Notes under the pieces: generated by a model
The model's database searches: none
What the model was told of the DNA's origin: nothing
Seen by the model: the letters and a program-made list of their open reading frames with translations, nothing else
NCBI RefSeq assembly: GCF_000003815.2
Contig: NC_049987.1
Span: 8,945,100-9,009,099, forward strand
Length of the DNA stretch: 64,000 nt
Origin: Branchiostoma floridae
Lineage: Eukaryota > Chordata > Leptocardii > Amphioxiformes > Branchiostomatidae
Direction of reading: 5' to 3'
In this document: positions 35,501 through 47,450 of the stretch, one piece after another
Position numbering within the stretch: the stretch's first letter is position 1
How the letters are laid out: every line of letters starts with the position of its first letter
Position numbers and translations under genes: made by a program

Positions 35501-38500
35501 CAGTTGGAGAAGCGCAAAGCTCTGCTTGCCCTTGATCGGAGTCACGTAAGGCGGCTGATCGTGTACGTCAGGGTAGAGCCTCCGCCGTTTGTAACTACGA
35601 CGGAAAGAGAAAGAGACTTCAGATTCTATTTGCATATACGAGTACTTCATATTATTTATCATCTAGTTGAAGATGACATGTTGTAGTACGGATTTGATTT
35701 TATTTTCAAAATGGTGTAGCGTTCAAAAATGAGGAGCGCAAACCGTGAGGACTCATGAAAACGTTGCTGTACTTCGACATTGCCTACGCTTACTTAGATA
35801 CATTAGAATATTGCTGATACGTCTCATGCCAACTTAACATACAAATAGAATTCCGCCATTATAATCTATAACAGAAATTTCTCAGCGCAAAAGCTAAATC
35901 GTAGAGGCTCTTACCTTTCGTCGTACAGCAGTATCTTTTCGCGGGTTTCATTTTTCTTCCTGTCGTCTTTCCCAGTCCAGTACAGCACGCCGTAGTAGCT
36001 GACCATGCCAGCCGGGTAGTTTCTGGGCAGCTCAAACTCAAACAGAGCCGACACGTTGGTCGTCGCCGTGCACTTTGGCTTCAGCATTGCTGGTGGTTCT
36101 GTAGGGTAGAATGAAGAAAAGTGTGTCAAAATTAGTCAGTATCCAATGGAGTGCCAAAAAGACCTACGGATTTGGTGCTGCCAGTGTGTCAACATCTGCA
36201 CACTTGCCACTAAGGCCCGTGATTTTTTTTTATCATATGGAGTGCTTAGCTTTAATTCAGTACAGAACCAAGGCGTTTGCATGGCTCCTCAGGATTTCGA
36301 CATTAAAATACAAGCATTGTATTTCTATTGTCAATATGTCTTGTCATAACCTATATATATAGTGTAGACTTTTAGTGTAAATAGCAAACTTGCTATATCT
36401 AGGAATGAATATCTCGATTATAGTCTATTATCTGCCGATCTATTTCTGCATACTGGAGTAATTCTTGTTTTAACGAAATAATTCTAGGAAACAAAAGGGC
36501 TAAACTACCGGTTGTCAAATTTTCAAGTGTTCATTTGTTAAATACGATACTCACTTCCGGCAGGGGCATACGCCGACCAGGTGACTTCCGGTCCAGACCC
36601 ATACTCATTGAAGGCGTAGATCTTGGCGTCGAACCTCTGGTTAGGGTTGGGCCTGGGACGGTTGTACACGTAGGATTTCGGATTGGAGTTGTTGAAATTG
36701 ACGGTTGTCCAGGGGTCGGCACGAGTCACACGACCCCTGTCTCTGGGACGGACGCTCAGGACATACGAGATGTTGTCTGAACCCCACTTCGGGCGTGGGA
36801 TAGGCTGGGGGAGAAAACCGTTAGTTTTGATTAAACATTAGGGCACTCAGGTTTAAAAACAGCCAAAATAATTCACATAATACATGGATTATATATGCAA
36901 ATTTCTTCATCGGTTCAAGCACTTGCAGATGTTTCCTTGCAGGGCAAACTACGTCTCAAACTTTTCGCTCTAGATAGTGCTTCATGTTGACTACACTAAC
37001 CTTCCATGTGAGTATCAGGTTTCCTACAGTCCCAGGTTGGTAGCCAAGGTTGGTCGGTGCCGTCAGAGGACCTGTACAGAGGACATCACAAGGTACATGG
37101 ACGTTTATAAAGAGTTTATTACAGGTCTAATAATCATCAAGCACGCTTTTGAACATTTCAGCTTTCATGCATATTACCTAAATGTACGTGATGAGAAACT
37201 CTTATCAGTCGTTTATGATGCGATGAAATATGCCTATTTTGAATTTAACTTTAACTAATGACAATGAAGTAGTCTTACGAGACGGTAGTGTGGTCCTGAC
37301 GGCTGAAGGCACGCTGGGTCTGCTGATCCCGAACATGTTGGCACACATGACCCGGAAACTGTACTCCGTGTTAGGGTACAGGCTCGTTATGTTAACGGAA
37401 TAGCCCCCATACGAGTCTGCAAGAACAAACATTTTCTAATGGTCACCAGCATCCATGAAGCGCTTTTAACAGGTAGCATCATTAGAAGTTTTTAATGATG
37501 TGGTGTTGACTAGATCTTTCATTACATTACTTCATAAATACTCATTTTAGTTACCCCCAGTCTACAACAGATGGATTTCATGCCTTGATGGTGCTTTTGT
37601 CCATCGCGGTCCATAGCGGAGCAGATTATGATTTGTTGATTTCTAAGGCCTATATCAGGCAACAACAGAGCATCAACTCTTCATTCAAGTTTCAAATCGG
37701 CCACGTTTGTGATAGTGTTCTCGCCGCAAAAGCGCCACCAACATCGGCTACATATAGCGGCGAGAAGCAGAACTCCAGTTAGAAGCTCTGAGGAAGACAT
37801 GTCTGACAGACATTGAAACGTCAGCAGGTGAGAAAAACTGGTTGAATAAAAAAAAACTGTTATGTTCAACAATCAAGTACACGTTATTTTACAAACCTGG
37901 TCCAGAAGCCTGCTTCGGCGTTCCCCGCCAGACTTCGGTCCATACCGGCGGCTGATATTGCCAGCGCGTGTCGGGCGCGAGCAGGCCCTTGTCCCACTCA
38001 CTCTGCGCCTCCACGGTGTACTGAGCACACGAAGCGCCGTTGTCCTTGGACGGGACCCAACGGACAAGCGCCGAAATTTCGTCTGTGCTCATGATCTTCA
38101 CTCCTACCGGTGCTGCACTTTGGGCTGAAAGGATCATATTTATCGAGCTCGATACCAATGATGTATAAACAACAGCGAAATAGACTTGTTGTAAATATTA
38201 ATATTAAAGTGACTATACGACAAGAGCACGCAGAGTATGTTGCAACAGTTATAAGAGTATTTTGAATAGTTGTATTGTATACACAAGACAGAATATTTCT
38301 GTAAAGATGACAAATGGATCTGAGTAAATTGTATCAATTACATTAATTGCTAGCTACTGTTTGCTTCTTTCTCAACATTAAAAACAACAACAACACGTAC
38401 CTTTGACCGTTACTGTGCCGCCCTGTCCGCTATCTCTATGTGCAGGTGTTTCTAACGAGCACGTGTATCTCCCGCTTTGTTGGATGACTGCGTTTTTGAT

Positions 38501-41500
38501 GATTAGGTCCCCGGCCCCGCCCTATATAGTAAAACATCATCAAATAACGTTACCATGTTACGCATGTGACACTTCCTCTTTGACAGCCATAAGAAGAAGT
38601 GGGTATTCTCCTAATTTTCATTCCTGCAAAATATTGAGAGATTTTAGGTAATCTGTAGATATTCTGACTGGATTATGAAAACATCCTTGTATCGTGAAAA
38701 CATCCTTGTATCGTGTTAAAGTGGCAAACTTACACTCGCTCTCTATCTCCCTCTCTCTCATTCTCTCTCTCTCTCTCTCTCTCTCTGATACACACACACA
38801 AACACACACACACACAAACACAAACATACACTAGATGATATCTTTTCATTCAATCTTCAAGCCTTAAAGAAAGCATAGTCTTAAGACTAAATCCTACCCG
38901 TCCGTATAGGTCGGACTGCGTGTCGAAGTTGATCATTCTGTCGTTCACGGTCCAGACGAAGACTCTCTCCAGCGGAGCCGGAACCCTCCCGTCACACCGC
39001 AGGGTGCCTCGGGCTCCCCGGTTCACACTGATGTCACCAGGAGCACGGCTGGTGGACAGGCGGCCAGGGTCTGAAAACATGGGAGAGTTAGGCCTACGTC
39101 ACATTTCCTACCCTGGACCCCGCCGGGCTGTTTGCAGAAACGAAAAATTTAAGTTTCTGCCAATAAATATGCACAAGCCATGCTGTTGAATTAGTTCGTT
39201 TTATGTTTTGTCTTCTATATCGTACTTTTCGTTCCCCCAAATTGCCCGGTCGGGCCTCTTTGTGGGTATGTGACGTGGTTAAGCCTTATCAGGACTGCTT
39301 TCGTTGAGTCAAAAGTTTAAACCGCTGCTTTCTTACAATCGCTGACAGATAGCCGACAACTATTTGGAATCTATAGTGACGCTCGACTCTATTCTTGTAT
39401 CTGTATACGGAGCTGTAAGATATCACCATCATCATCATCATATCACATGTCTCCAAATAATCTAAGAAAAAAGAATGTAGAAGTCATCCATGACGAATTT
39501 CTTGGTCACTAGAATCGTCATACTCACCCACGACCTTCAGCATGCCGGTGTCGGAGACTTGCCCGTACTGGTTGGTCATCTTGAACGTGTACGCGCCTTT
39601 GTCTGAATCCTGCACGTTGTTTATGACCAGTGTTCCCAAGTCTGTGACATTGTACCTGAAATTGTCAAAATTAGTATGAGGCATATCGATGACAATTTTC
39701 CACGAAAGCGCCAGATGTATGTTCATCTTAGTGAGCCTCCCCTTCTTTTAAATCTGTATTTCTCTCGAGTGACTCGTCTGGGTTGCATTGCCAGCTGTCC
39801 ATGGACTTATACCACACTACTTTCAGGAATGGGGGTGTCTGCAATGCTTTTGAGTCAGTAAATTAAAATACTGCTGGGGGAAGTTACCATGGTTTCTCGA
39901 GACATAACAATAACTACCCATCTATCCATCCATCCGTCCCTCAGTCCATCCGTTCATCCTTCCACAGCCCATCCGTTCATCCTTCCTTTGGCCCATCATA
40001 ACAACATTTGTTTGAGAGGTTGGGTTGCTCTTTTGATACGAAACAATGTCGTACATTACACTAATTTAAGCTTTTTGGGAGTATACCTCTCAATACCGTT
40101 CAATTTCTGATTCGGGTGCTTTGCTGTCACCTCAAGATGCTACGATTGATTTGATGACACTTACTTTTTTTTAATTTATTGAACAAACACATAAAGGCAA
40201 AATAACAGACAAGTAGCGGCCCACTCAAGTTAAGACAACTTATATCGGTGCCGCTATTAAAGGAAAATAAGAATAGCATATGATTGACAAGATGCAGTAA
40301 GTCTGTACAAATGGAATACTAATGTATTGACTGGTAGAAGCGCAAGTCCTGGTACCCCCCACCCCCGGAGATTTTGGTAGGACACGGAACAAAAAACATG
40401 GTTAGAAACGGCCAGTTTGCACAATGTAGTTCTGGGTTGAAGACATAATCAAACAGTTTGTGGAATAGTTGCAAAAGGAAGTCCCAAAAATAGTAAATGT
40501 TTGATTTCACCATCAGAAAGAGAGAAAATATCGAAAAGATGTCCTACGATCCTGGAAAGTTTGCCGAAGAGAGTGTGACGAGGATTATTATGTAATGGAC
40601 ACTTACTTGGACGATTTGACTACAGTAGCGCCAGTAGTCAGGTCTTTAGTAGCGATGACGTCTCCCCGTTCGTTTGTCCACTCCACGTTCGGTACGGGCG
40701 AGCACTCCCACCGCACGTAGACCTCATAGTCCGTCCCACGGGGCGCCAGCTGGGTCGCGATCTTAGCTCGGATCTTGGGATCTGGTTGTTAAGTTAAAAA
40801 ATGTCCGTTGAATAACACCACTCACCATTGAATGCTTACGGCAATGTTAAAAAGCAAAATTTTCACCACCTTGTGATGCTGGTCTAAAATGGTAGGGTAA
40901 AAATGAACTATCATTTTTATAATTGAAAGCTTTCAGATCATTGTTGCAACAAACACTAACGTTAGTTTTAAATCAAACATCGTTAGCTTACCTAAGATAC
41001 ATACTAATAGTACTATATTTTAATCTAGCGATACCAGTACTATGACAAAGTTTCTTAAACATGTATGTCAATATGACTACATCTTACAGTGTACAGTGTA
41101 CACCATACAACCCAAAAAGAGGTAAGTGATAAACTTACAAGATAGTTCCAGAAGAGTCGACGTGTGGTCAACACCATAGTCATTTACAGCAAGGCACTGG
41201 TACCTGTAGATAGAGGTATACCATACATATGACTACATGAATACAAGATTATTTTGGCACAACATTATTGGAGATTTTCCTATGGCTCAACTGGTAGTTT
41301 AGCCTGGTTACCAAACCCCAGCCCGATCTCAAGTATCTATCGTGCAGGGGTCTGGGCGGATGGGATAGGAACTCTTCTCAATTTTGCACCTTATAGTGGG
41401 CAAAAAACCCCACCAATAGAACAACACAGGATCAGCAGGAGGTAATTACACCCCTGCCATGATTGGTTAAAGACCCCCAACTGTACTTTTTGAATCCATA

Positions 41501-44500
41501 ACGTAGCTGATTCGCTACTGTGATAGCCTGCTGACCAACTGTGGTGTGTTGTAGCTGGCTACCTGTGGTGAGAGTGGTCATCAATCCTAGGTTCTCCTCC
41601 CACTGATCAACGGGCCTTCGAGAACCTTTCTACAGCCATGTTGCCAGACCCCAACACGAAAGATATATCTTGAGGTTGGGGTATGGAATCCAGGCTACTG
41701 GTAGTTGAGCTCCTGCTTCTAATTAGTTGGTACCTGGGAGTCCCCGGTACGGTTTCGTAAAGTGGGGGTCCGTGTTGGAGGAGGTGCCTCGACCACGTTA
41801 ACGGGCGAATGGCTAGCAAACCCTTGCCGTATAAACTAGAATATACCCTGCTACTCATACAGCAAGGAAACTTACTGCCCCATGTGCCACTAGGAACTAC
41901 CTGGGGTTTGAATGCTTATCTATTGTATAAAAGGTTGCGAAACGGGATCATCTAAGTGTACTCAATATACGTACCTGACGACAATGTAACTAAATGTAGA
42001 GGATGAAAAGAAACAATGTGTTTTCTCCTCACATACACTACAGAGCACATACACGTACCTTCCTTCGTCAGTGATGTCTAGTTCGTTAACGGTTAGCGTT
42101 CTCCCAGTGACGACGTATTTATTGTCAGGTTGCGTTTTCAGGGGATCACTGTCGGCGAACCAGGAGAACGTCAATGGAGGAGTTCCTCTCAGGACCACAC
42201 ACTCCCACGTTATACTGCCTCCGAGGACGATAGGTTGTATGACAGGCAGGGGCTTTAGCTTCGGCAAAACTGCAAAACAAGAGTTTCCTATTTAGTACAT
42301 CATCATCATCATGGGCGAGTTGTCCGGACCAAGTTCATCTTCTCTTTCCAGACGCCTCTGTCCCCCTTAGCCTTTTTAATATCCTCGGCCTGCAACCCTA
42401 CATCCTGAGCAAGCTGGCTTATATACAGAATATTTAATACACCAATCTTATCTATGTTTTGTGCACTTCTGTATTACCTGGATAAGTATGAAGCAGCATA
42501 GCTAGGACCTTTAAAAACGTTGATATACGACTGGGTTAGTATGTTTTCGTCCTGTCTCGCACAGAAACAAGGAGCGTAACAGGTTTTGAGAGTATTGAAT
42601 ATAAACTTTGAATCTATGTTTATAACTTTGCAAGTGGCTCCTTTGGGGGACATCGTAAGGTATAGATTGTTTCACGTTTTTCGGCATATATTTTGGATGG
42701 CAGACATACTTTTTACTTCCAATTCGATGTCCGTCCTGCTGGTTCCGTGTCTGTTGTCGGCGTCACACCGGTAAATCCCTCCGTCCTCAGGTGCGACCCT
42801 CAGCATCAGCAGCACATGGCCGAAGCTGTCATACCGGGCCTTCCGGGGCAGAGGGATCTCCTGGTTGGAACCCGGGTCAATTCTCTTCCAGACTTGGTTC
42901 GAGCTTGGGCTGGATAGAGTAAGGGAAATGTTTCCTTAATCTGGGAAAAGAAATTGACTGGCCAATCTACAAGATAATTGTTATGAAAAGTCCTTTTACG
43001 CGGCATTCAATGGACTCCAATCTTTTGTGACGCAGTTTGGAACAAGTATAGAAATCGTTTATAGAGAAATGCTAACACTTAACTTACAACACTGGAATTA
43101 ACACCAGAGGGCTTTACCCCTCTAAATTTTCGGACGAACTCCGTCGACCTTGTTCACAGACCCTTCTATCTCTAGCAATGACGTCGGGAACACACCACTT
43201 TTTGGAGGGGGTCATAAGTATCTGATACTCGTATTTATGACCCCCTCCAGCCAAAATAGATGAACTTTCATTATTTAGCAACCAATAACAATACCATTTA
43301 AACTGAGACTTACTATGAGAAGTCGAAACATTCTAAGAACGCCTCTCCTCCTTCTACCGCCACCACCTTGGGGCCCCAGACTATTGTTGGTGCCGCATCC
43401 AAAGGAGCTGGAAAGGTTTGAACGGCAGCATACGCATTTTTTAAAGTGCTTACAGTTTGATATTCTTAACAGGTTGAAACAACTATTTTTTTACCATAGA
43501 CGGCTTTATGAAGTATGGGTTAATTAAGAAATGTCAAGTAGAATGAACAACTTTCAAAACAGTCATTCAATGGCTACAAAAACGGTGCTTAAATGTTGCA
43601 TTTGTATAATCTATGTAGAACCTTTCACGTGTCCTTTAAAATATTCATTTTCCGAAATTTTTTATTGACACAACAAAAGTACAGCGAATATTGTACGGTC
43701 TATAGAAACTACTTACAGTACATATAAACAGACATATATGAATACATGTATCTATAGAAATAAATAAGTCAACATGTTGAGTCTAGCGTGTCATTTACAC
43801 TATTGATTCTAAGGTATAAACATTCTTTGATATATTTGTACACAGCACGGTTAAATGTATCTTGGAAAATATAGACAATTGCGCACAATTTTGATCAGCA
43901 TTTTGTGCAGAAGTTATTATATTAAGTACAGGTTACTTACGTCCAGCCCTGACTTTGACGGTGGTGGGAGGGCTTGACCTGTCAGCTATACTGCCAGTGT
44001 TCGGCACCTGAATCATGCTGTTCTGTACCAGGCAGTAGTAGTCACCGGAGTCTGCCGCTATGGCGTTCTGTACTCAGAAGGCAGAATCTAGCGTCAATTA
44101 ATTACCATGGACATCTCGTTTGTAGTGGGAAATATGCGGACTCGTATAATTGGCTTTCATATCAGGGCTACTTTACGACTTGCTGCATGCTATCGGATAA
44201 AGGATACGTAATGTAGAATATGCGTTAGGATCTTCCAAGTTATGAGCTCAACAATCCATTCCAAATAGTTTAGATATTTTAGTGCCATCGTTTTGGCGTG
44301 GTTATCCTCAACATATGTAAAATATCATTATGAATATTGGTTAGTCACTTTGATGAAGAGATCCCCCGTCTGGTAGGAGATGAAGATTCGCTCGTCTGGT
44401 GGTACTCTCTGCGCAGGCGTGTCTTTGTACCAGGTGTACGTCAGTCCTGTGGGTAACGATCGAGAGTATGCGCATGCACAGTGTGATGCACTGTGGTAAT

Positions 44501-46430
44501 ATGTCAAAGGTGAAGTTTGCTACGATATAAACAAAACACAATTTTTTTACATTGTCTACACAAGAACCGTTTACAAGTTAGTTTCCCTAACACTTGATTT
44601 GGCGCATGCGCAGTTCAAGCAGTAACCCGTCGTACTGTAGAAATTGTAGGAATAACACGGGTAAATGCTAAAATAGAACTAAAAACAGTCGTGGTGAAAT
44701 TAGAATGAGCCAAGAAAGTTTTACCTGGGTAGTTGTCCGGTGGGTTGCAGGCAATAGAAAACCCTTGTCCCTCATCAACGTTCTTTGGGTCCCGCGCAGT
44801 CTTGTCGAAGGATTTGACGACTAAAAATGTTGTAGATACATAAATTAGTGTTTGCTAGCACTACATAGACACAGATAATCTACTGGTATAGTGCTCATAG
44901 GTAGTTTTAACATTCGTGATTCCTCCTATTCTGAGTTTAGTGGCATTTTTATGTAATGACCAATGTAAACTAAAATTGTGAGTACAAAGATAGTCTACCA
45001 ATGTATTATTTTGGTTCGGTTTGGTTTGCTCTGGTAATATATATAATGTAGAGCACACTCCCCAGGAAGACATGGTTTATACCATGCAGGTACTTATAGC
45101 AAACCCTTGACGCACAATCAGCTGTTCGAACAATGTGCCTATCTTGGGTGTGTATATACGTCTTAACTTTCCTGAGAAGTTGCAACACTCACATGCAAAC
45201 GTCAGTATGCCTCCGGGTGACAACTCGGCGCCTGCGCTGTTGTAGGCGACACATTGGTATGTTGAATCGTCGCGGCCCAATGTGGGGCTGTAGATGTACA
45301 AATCACCACCGCTCTGGAAGTCAAGAATAAAGTCGTCAGCGCTTGGACTGTACTGCGACAAAAACGTATCGTATAAGTTATCCCATCCATAGCTTCAAAA
45401 TGCTGTGTCGGAAAAGATACCGCATGGAACGGACAAAATTATTTTGCTATGTTGACCAATCACACAACAGAAACCGTGATGAATTCTATCATAACTTCAA
45501 AACAACATGTACAACTCCTGTACATATACCTGATAACACAATGTAGCTGAGATACCATGCTGAATGATCAAGGGTAGAGTATTCTTGACAGCTGACTGTG
45601 TTACTGATTACTGATAAATGTAAACCGTTTACTATCCAGGTTAATCGCCTAAAGTGCTCCATATGTACATCACGACATGGGTTAGTTTAAACTGTATTGT
45701 AAAGTGTATTTAAGTACAATACTTGGAGCATATTAATCAAAGGACAATATTTCGCGAAATTTCTTGTGTTTGTTTTATCTGTCATAATGGATCTATTTTG
45801 TTTATTCATGTAAAAAGAACCTTCGCTACTCACCATAGTGTATTTTTCTGGATCAGTGTCGAGGTCCAGCTCAATTCCATCCTGTAGCCAGAAGTACTGC
45901 GGGTCGGGGATGCCCTTAGCTCGGCATTTGAACTTCGTGTAGTTCAAGCCGAGATCAGCGTTGAAGATTGTGTTTTGTGGTACCACTTGGAATTCGGGCT
46001 CAATGAGCATATCGTCTTTCACTATTTCTTGGCCTACAGGATTTATAAGACAAGGGTAAATGTTAGTAATTGAACATCTGTGAATTACGATCTTCAGGCA
46101 GAGTATGGCGGCTACATTTGAAAGATGCGTGCATGTCTATTTTGTAAAAAATCTATTTGCGAATCGTATGAGCAGATATGTCGCTTGTATCCATATGTGT
46201 AATTTAGAAGCTTTCTCATATTTAGATTTTGATATAAGGAAAGCAAATTAAGGATGAATTAGGATATCTATTTGCTATACCAGTGAATTACACATTTTCC
46301 CTTTATGATTTTAACAGCATAAAGTGACTCAATAGAATAGCTGAAATAAACATGATTGATCGGATGACTTACCCACTGTTACGTGAGTTGCGCAGACAAG
46401 TAGGAAAACTGAGAGCACAGCAAGCGCCAT
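31258..46430 (-). CDS. Contactin-like Ig/FN3 transmembrane receptor with two cytoplasmic CARDs (C2)
   Basis: Complete gene of 30 coding exons, 4098 nt, 1365 residues plus stop, phases consistent throughout. Start ATG 46428-46430 opens a signal peptide (MALAVLSVFLLVCATHVTVG). Order: Ig1-Ig6 (about 20-635), three FN3 (636-995), transmembrane helix (about 997-1020), CARD1 (about 1048-1137), CARD2 (about 1138-1216), Ala/Pro-rich linker, C-terminal I-set Ig (about 1257-1340) and a tail with four Tyr ending at TAA 31258-31260. Ig2 and Ig3 carry contactin-like signatures (CNPPDNYPG, ECFDFSY). The 5' exon continues to 46494, where an acceptor shows an upstream non-coding exon. Inferred role as for C1; the second CARD could alter partner choice or assembly. 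Confidence 0.9.
31584..31738. repeat. GAGAGCGC transposon family, copy in the last C2 intron
   Basis: AACACACAAAGCGTAAAATA, GAGCGCTCTGTCAC and a right end GCCAAGTGGAATGGGG match the family at 25100-25346. The insertion lies inside intron 31423-31856, which is unique to C2. Confidence 0.55.
32928..33352 (-). other. C2 CARD2 (two exons)
   Basis: Exons 33246-33352 and 32928-33057. Pattern: MTLEHKEMLENYEIAM, PIPIIDHLVKTK, HGQVLQLLQDRPDPAFHEF, QQTLLG. The last helix is shorter than in C3 CARD2, whose second exon is 33 nt longer. Confidence 0.75.
33854..34390 (-). other. C2 CARD1 (two exons)
   Basis: Exons 34290-34390 and 33854-34022 with the shared phase-0 intron. Pattern: VDKLRYYSDTITRYINPHKV, TDRLVAKE, then NHLLGILVNRPDATFFHF, PEHPWLSDLLEDA. 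It aligns residue for residue with C1 and C3 CARD1. Confidence 0.8.
34065..34102. repeat. (CTCAC)n pentanucleotide repeat
   Basis: Seven consecutive CTCAC units in the C2 intron between the two CARD1 exons. Confidence 0.97.
34841..34965 (-). other. C2 transmembrane exon
   Basis: Encodes WWLPTVFIVFIVFLILLLLL, then ICCAFAYLYKNN and a KKKK stop-transfer cluster. It has only two juxtamembrane Cys, unlike C1 and C3. A small exon, 34573-34603, links it to CARD1. Confidence 0.92.
36146..36217 (+). repeat. SINE tail fragment, family D
   Basis: GTGCCAAAAAGACCTACGGA and TTTGGTGCTGCCAGTGTGTC match the reverse complement of the tail at 49836-49920. It lies in the C2 intron between the FN3-2 and FN3-3 exons. 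The tRNA-like head is missing. Confidence 0.6.
37700..37800 (+). repeat. Dispersed repeat, family C copy 2
   Basis: Inverted match of 23637-23735 (GCGGCGAGAAGCAGAACTCC, CAAAAGCGCCACCAACATCG), followed by ACATTGAAACGTCAGCAGG, which looks like a retroelement 3' end. In a C2 intron. Confidence 0.7.
38676..38829. repeat. Direct repeat, (CT)n and (CA)n microsatellites
   Basis: GAAAACATCCTTGTATCGTG occurs twice in tandem, followed by a CT-rich run (about 38739-38787) and a CA-rich run (about 38790-38829). In the C2 intron within Ig6. Confidence 0.92.
41300..41697. mobile_element. MITE with about 35-bp terminal inverted repeats
   Basis: Left end TAGCCTGGTTACCAAACCCC with AGCCCGATCTCAAG, right end CTTGAGGTTGGGGTATGGAA then TCCAGGCTA. 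About 400 bp, no coding capacity, in a C2 intron. Its ends match the element at 12880-12996. Confidence 0.7.
41698..41905 (+). repeat. SINE-like repeat, family A
   Basis: Contains TTGGAGGAGGTGCCTCGACC, ATGGCTAGCAAACCC and a tail CCATGTGCCACTAGG, matching 62355-62640 and 625-880. It abuts the MITE at 41300-41697. Confidence 0.65.
43201..43252. repeat. Perfect short hairpin
   Basis: TTGGAGGGGGTCATAA and TTATGACCCCCTCCA flank a loop of about 20 bp, in a C2 intron between the Ig3 exons. Confidence 0.75.
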
Positions 46431-46494
46431 CTGGCCTCAAGTTGGGATCCGTGGGGTCACTCACGATTACATGTATCTCCAGATGGACGTACAA
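46431..46494 (-). promoter_or_regulatory. C2 5' UTR segment with a start-stop uORF
   Basis: Bounded upstream by an acceptor (TTTCCTCCTCAG). It contains ATG immediately followed by TAA (plus-strand TTACAT, 46467-46472), 37 nt before the main ATG. Such minimal uORFs can stall ribosomes; an effect here is inference. Confidence 0.5.
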
Positions 46495-47223
46495 CTGAGG
46501 AGGAAAACACGAATGTCTGTTGAGAATAATGATTCTGACTAGAGCTAGTGTTCATAATAAGATTGTGCGTGTTTTAATTCGCACCTTTTATCTTTGTACG
46601 CCTCGAGCTATACACATATGTGACAGCTTGTGTGGTATTAACGCAACAGTTTGAGACGAGTAGTCCTGTGGCCATGGATACTCGTATATCGGACAAACCT
46701 GGACAGACTTCTTGTATCATATCGTCTTTGCATCAAACACAGCCGAATTAGGCGAATTCTTAAGTGCACTGATCCACCCCATTCTTAAAGCATCCTCGAT
46801 AATATTCGTAGGAAGGTGGCTACAGTTGGTGTTTAGAAAACTAACCGTAGAGTAGTACTGATTTAGTTATGTTAATTTGCTATCAAAACCATGAAAACTG
46901 AAAATAACGAGTCAAAGTTATTCTCTTCGTCTGTACAATTGAAATCGGTGGATTCACGTCTTAAACCTATCTCTACCAATTAGAAAACCAAAACGCATGT
47001 CTGTTTCCAACTGGTTACAGACAACAGCCAATCACAACGAAGCCCGGAGGCATCGCAACTGCAACAGGGAGGAAAATGGACACCTGTGTGTACAGAAACC
47101 GGTTTTCTGTGACGATGATGAAAAGGCATGGAACACCTGCAACCAGCCCGAATGATAAATTACGTTTTCATTCTTGCATTTAGCGTTTTTTTCTTTCATT
47201 CGTGCATTATATGTTTGAGACAA

Positions 47224-47450
47224 TATTTTACCAAGTTTAATGAAAGCACATAATCCACAGGTAATTCATTTGCGAAAATTTTCTGTACATGTTTGTGACA
47301 ATCTTTTACATTTGATGAAAGTACATAATTCATATATAATTAAGTTACAGAAATTTGCTGCTATACGTTTTGTCACAATCTTTTACTAAGTTTGATGAAT
47401 GTATATAATTCAGATATAATTCATTTGCGGAAATTTGCTATGCATCTGTT
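47224..47450. repeat. Three degenerate tandem copies of about 75-80 bp
   Basis: Each copy shows TTTTAC, TTTGATGAAAG or a variant, CATAATTCA, and GAAATTTGCT or a variant. A/T-rich, 0.8 kb upstream of the C2 start codon. Confidence 0.7.

Larger units (their letters stand above)
35131..38124 (-). other. C2 FN3 domain exons (three FN3 domains)
   Basis: Exons: 37897-38124 and 37279-37416 (FN3-1); 37001-37071 and 36555-36804 (FN3-2); 35915-36098, 35474-35594 and 35131-35218 (FN3-3 and membrane-proximal stretch with SGPYMG). Hallmarks: ALVRWVPSKDNG, YSFRVMCANMFG, LILTWK, FDAKIYAFNEYG, LYNFK. FN3-1 has an insert rich in Trp and Pro between its two exons' cores. Confidence 0.87.
38401..46430 (-). other. 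C2 signal peptide and Ig1-Ig6 exons
   Basis: Exons 5' to 3': 46373-46430 signal; 45834-46033 and 45193-45352 Ig1; 44725-44820, 44349-44446 and 43941-44067 Ig2; 43314-43407 and 42710-42909 Ig3; 42059-42269 and 41139-41203 Ig4; 40607-40781 and 39528-39655 Ig5; 38898-39070 and 38401-38521 Ig6. F-strand cysteines are clear in Ig1-4 and Ig6 (STYQCVAYN, GDYYCLVQN, GIYRCDADN, RYQCLAVND, GRYTCSLET). Ig5 has Trp at the B-strand Cys position (VRWECSP) and Phe at the F-strand (GAYTFKMTN), so it lacks the canonical disulfide. Confidence 0.88.
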
